DNA of 64,000 nucleotides from Nocardioides daphniae (lineage in GTDB: Bacteria > Actinomycetota > Actinomycetes > Propionibacteriales > Nocardioidaceae). Both the position numbers and the translations under genes were made by a program. Location of the stretch: the NCBI RefSeq assembly GCF_004777465.1, contig NZ_CP038462.1:1922001-1986000 (forward strand), written 5' to 3'. Below, piece by piece: positions 60,175 through 64,000 of the stretch (the first letter of the stretch is position 1; each line of letters starts with the position of its first letter). The notes beneath the pieces are model-generated. The model did no database searches. It was given only the letters and a program-made list of their open reading frames with translations, and was not told the origin of the DNA.

Positions 60175-63100
60175 ATGAAGCCAGATTCTCCGAACTGGAT
60201 CCTCATGGGCGAGCCGGCCTCACCGGCGGAGCAGGCCGCGCTCGACGCGTTCCGTGAGCTGTTGCCCGAGGACGGTCTCACCCGCGCCTGGGTCAACCTC
60301 ACCTTCCTCGACCTCGACGGCCGCGCCGCGGAGGTCGACGTCCTCCTCCTCACGAAGCGCGGCTTCTTCGTGGTCGAGCTCAAGGGCTGGCACGGTACGG
60401 TCGCGGGCAACCAGCAGAGCTGGCACCAGATCACGCCGGGGGGGCAGGTCCGCCACTACTCCAACCCGTTGAAGCTGACGATCAGCAAGGCGAAGCGGCT
60501 CAAGAGCCTGTTGCAGCAGGTGAACCCCAACGCTCCTGTCCCCTATCTAGGGGCGCTGGTGGTGATGCACGGCCACGGGTCCTCGATCGAGCTCGACGGC
60601 CTGGGGCGTACGAACGTGCTCGCGCTGGACGGCTACCAGCTGACGGGCGGGTTGCCGACGCTGGGCGCCTTCCTGGCCAGCCAGCCGGACAACCCGCACC
60701 ACATCGTCGACCGTCCGACCGCCACCGCTGCCCGCAAGGCGTGCGACATGGCGGGGTTCACCGCGACGCCGCGTCAGCGCAGGATTGGGCAGTACGTCCT
60801 CGACGACGGCGACCCCGTGGCCGTCGGGCAGGACTGGCAGGACTTCGTGGTCAGCCACCCGGTGATGGACACCAAGCGCCGGTTGCGGCTCTTCGACCTG
60901 CCGCCGCAGTCGTCTCCGGACGAGCGTGAGCGGATCGAGGCGAGCGCCCGGCGCGAGCTGCGTCTGACCGAACCGTTGCACCACGACGGAGTGGACCGTC
61001 CGCTCGACTACCTGGTCACCGACTCGGGTCCGGCGTTGCTCTTCGACGACTGGCCGGGCGCACAGCCCCTCGACCAGTTCCTGGCGTCGCGCGGCGACTC
61101 CCTCGACTTCGACACCCGCATCGCGCTGATCCGCCAGATCGGCGAGGTGTTGCGGTACACCCACAACCGGCACCTGGCCCACCGGGCGCTGGCACCCAAC
61201 CGGGTGTGGGTGCGCGAGGAGGACTCCCGTGGTCCCCGCATCCGGATCCGTGACTGGTACACGGGTCAGCGCGAGGCCAGCACCCGCACCAAGGTGACGG
61301 CCCTGTCAGCCGGCCTGACCGACGTACGTGGCGCGGTCGACCAGGACGACTGGATCTATCTGGCCCGTGAGGCGCTGCACGGCGCCGAGGAGCTGCCCAG
61401 CATCCCGCTCGACGTCTACGGCCTCGGTGCCCTGGCCTTCCTGATCCTCACCGGTGAGCCGCCCGCGACCACCCTGGCTGACCTGCAGGCGCGCTTCACC
61501 CGCGACGACGGCCTCGACCCGAGCTCCCTCACCCCGGAGATCCCGGACCAGTACGCCGATGTCGTACGCCGCGCCACGGCGTTCGCGGAGCCCGAGCGCA
61601 CCGCGTCGGTCGACCAGTTCCTCACCGAGCTGGACGCTGCAGCGCGCGCGGTCCGTCCGGCCGAGCGCGACCCGCAGCCGGTCGCGGACCCCCTCGATGC
61701 CCAGAGCGGTTCGGTCATCGCCGACCGCTTCGACGTGCTGGAGCGGCGCGGGAGGGCTCGACGGGGACGGCGCTGCTGGCGGTCGACTACGACAGTGACG
61801 ACACCCGTCCGATCATCCTCAAGGTGGCGCGCAACGACGCCGCCGGGGAACGGCTCGCGGTCGAGGCCGAGGTGCTGGAGCAGCTCGACCACCCGCGGGT
61901 GGTGCGGCTCATCGGTGGCCCGATCCGGATCGACGGGCGCACGGCGCTGCTCCTCTCCGACGCCGGCAAGGAGACGTTGGCAACCCGGATCGCCACAGAG
62001 GGCCGGGCGACCATCGAGCAGCTCGAAGGCTACGGCCGTGACCTGCTCGAGGCTGTGGCCCACCTCGACGAGCAGGGGCTCTTCCACCGCGACATCAAGC
62101 CCGCCAACCTGGCGATCTCGCCCGACCCGGCACCCGCAAGCCGCGGCTGACGCTCTTCGACCTGTCGTTGGCGCGTGAGCCGCTGGACAACACCACCTCG
62201 GGCACGCCCGGCTACCTGGACCCCTACTTGTCGCAGCGCCGTCAGTACGACCGGGCCGCGGAACTCTGGTCGGTGGCGGCAACTCTCTTCGAGATGGCGA
62301 CGGGCAACCCATTGTGGTGGCCCGAGGGAACCAACGGTCCGTTGACGCCCGACGAGGCGCCGGTGGTGATGTCCACCAGCTTCGAGGACGCGGTGGCCGA
62401 GCCACTCACCGACTTCTTCCGCCGGGCGCTGGCCCCGAAGGCGCCCGAGCGTTACGCGGGCGTCGCGGAGATGGCGCAGGCCTGGGCGGCGGTCTTCGCC
62501 GATCTGGATGCCGGCACCGACGGCGCCGGGGGCGACGACGAAGCGGCAGCTGCCGCCTCGCTCGCCACGCCGCTCAACAGTGCGGGACTGAGCGCCCGGG
62601 CACTGTCGGGCGTGCTGCGGCTCGACGTGTTGACGGTCGGCGACCTGCTCGGCGTGCCGCCTCACCGGATCAACGCCGTGCGTGGCCTGGGTGAGCACTA
62701 CCGCAAGGAGATCCAGAGGCGGATCCGCGAGTGGCGTGAGCGTCTCAGCGCACCCTCGAGCGTCGAGGTCGTCCCGGGCCGCGGCGTCGAGGGTGTGGTG
62801 CGGGTGCTGTTGCAGGTGCCGTCGAGCTCGAAGTCCGACCAGACCCCGCTGCGAGCCCTCGTCGGGCTGGACCACGAGCCCGGTCCCACGCCGCTGTGGC
62901 CGACCGTCGCCCAGGCCGCGGAGCACGCCGGGGTCAGCCAGGATGCGATGACCTCGGCGCTCAACCGAGCCGCGAAACGGTGGGCCAAGCTCGACTCCGT
63001 GGCCCAGGTCCGCGCAGACCTGGTCGCCCTGCTCGCCGGCGACGGTCGTGTGATGACGCTGACTGAGCTGGCGGTGGCGCTGGCCGGGCGGCTCGGCTCC

Positions 63101-64000
63101 CAGCTGGAAGGCACGGCGCGCCGTGACCACTCCGTAGCGCTGATCCGCGCCGCCCTCGAGGTCGAGGAACGGGAGGACGAGCCCCGGCTGACCATCCGAC
63201 GCCCCTCCCCCGGCGCGACCCCGTTGGTGGCGCTGACCGAGTCGGCCCAGACGGACCCCACCGCCCCAACCGGCGAGCGCGCGCACCTGTCGGCCGACGC
63301 GCTCACGGAGATCGCCGTGGCCCTGGGGCGGCGCGCCGACGACCTGGTCGCCGACGGGGTCGTGCCCGCGGCCCGGGCCCGCGCCGACCTGCGCTCCCTC
63401 CTGCCCCCCGCCCAGGACCGACTGGTCGAGCTGAGCGACGAGCGTCTGGTGCGGCTCGCCGCGGCGACCTCCACCACGGCGGCAGTCTCTGGCTTCGGCG
63501 AGCTCTACCCGCGCAGCCTGCCGGTCGCCGACGCGATCGACCATGCACTGCGCGGCCGACCGGGGCGAGTCATCTCGGAGATGTGGGTGCGCCGCCGCGT
63601 CTTTTCTCGCTTCCCCGACCTGGCGGCGACGATCCGAGCCACCCCGAGCTCGACCCGCTGGTGCTGCAGGCCCTGCCGGGCATGGCCTGGAACGGCACCG
63701 AGTACGCCGCCCGCGACACCACCGACGTCTCCCAGTCGGTCACCGGTTACGCGACCAGCGTGGCTTCCACCTCCGCCGTCGAAGTGGACCGCACATTGCG
63801 TACGTCCCTGCGGACGCACGCTCCCGTCGCCCTGGCCGTGGCGCCGCACCGCTACCTCCAGGCGATCGACAGGCTGGCGTCCCTCTACGACGTCGAGGTC
63901 GTGGACGTCTCGCTCATGGTGGTGGAGACCAGTCGGGCGTTGGCGGCCGATCAGGAGGTGCCGTGGGAGGTCGTGCTGGAGGCCGACGCCGCGGAGCACG
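60175..64000 (+). CDS. pglW: BREX type 2 kinase PglW with NERD and two kinase-like domains (three frameshifts, cut by window edge)
   Basis: About 1,275 codons, open at the window end. A NERD nuclease-like domain (about 15-130; LDLDGRAAEVDVLLLTKRGF, FFVVELKGWHG) is followed by a degenerate kinase domain (about 250-500; HLAHRALAPNRVWV where HRD should be). A second kinase domain (about 515-750) has LFHRDIKPANLAI and TLFDLSLAREP with SGTPGYLDP. An HhH/alpha-CTD-like stretch follows (LRLDVLTVGDLLGVPPHRIN), then a helical tail. Bases are missing near 61,757, 62,129 and 63,635. The ATG at 60175 follows AGAGGA. PglW is part of the Pgl/BREX type 2 phage-exclusion system with PglX, PglY and PglZ, which would lie to the right. 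Confidence 0.82.

Overview
The window comes from a high-GC actinobacterium, most likely Nocardioidaceae-like: frequent GTG starts, a DUF222/HNH protein, PucR and NarL-type regulators, a SpoIIE-type phosphatase and the aerobic (CobF/CobG-type) cobalamin route. This is an inference from gene content; no marker gene is present. One property affects almost every region: about 20 genes carry single-base frameshifts, nearly all deletions and many in short G/C runs, while the protein sense continues in the next frame. I read most of these as base-level sequence error rather than decay and give the full gene extents.

Region 1 (1-12,100) is mixed metabolism and signalling: the start of a secreted protein, a TAT-exported flavin amine oxidase, a hotdog thioesterase with a Zn-dependent dehydrogenase, divergent to a pair of acyl-CoA dehydrogenases, a PucR-type regulator, a wreck of a branched-chain amino-acid-type ABC transporter (LivG head joined to a LivJ/K tail), an 867-residue GAF/PAS/SpoIIE phosphatase, a stray integrase C-terminus, and a histidine phosphatase.

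Region 2 (12,200-38,640) is a cobalamin super-cluster controlled by five cobalamin riboswitches. CobA, CobI-J, CobG, CobM, CobF, CobK, CobL and CobH build hydrogenobyrinate. A CobB-CobC fusion, CobN with a ChlI/ChlD-like chelatase, CobO, CobQ and CobD carry it to the adenosylcobinamide stage. CbtAB (cobalt) and BtuFCD (corrinoid) are the transport arms, sitting back to back with two opposed riboswitches between them. CobP/U, CobS and CobT (lower-ligand assembly) are not in the window. A HIRAN-like fragment and a DUF222-HNH gene interrupt the cluster. CobG ends before the usual Fe-S cysteine segment.

Region 3 (38,640-44,850) holds a NarL-type response regulator and histidine kinase divergent to a MacB/FtsX-type ABC exporter, followed by a DUF4192 remnant and a small excisionase-like protein.

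Region 4 (44,899-64,000) looks like a tRNA-linked genomic island carrying defence genes. A 22-base 3' end of a tRNA (valine-type) with the tRNA's terminator forms the left attachment site, and a tyrosine integrase follows immediately. The cargo is a coiled-coil/AIM24-like membrane protein, an overlapping SNF2 helicase plus SF1 helicase pair, a decayed IS3-type transposase, a very large STAND (NB-ARC-like) ATPase with a TPR-like tail, a NYN nuclease overlapping a membrane-anchored DUF4258-KH protein, a small unknown protein and the first ~1,275 codons of PglW, the BREX type 2 kinase, here with two kinase-like domains. PglX/Y/Z would be expected beyond the right edge.
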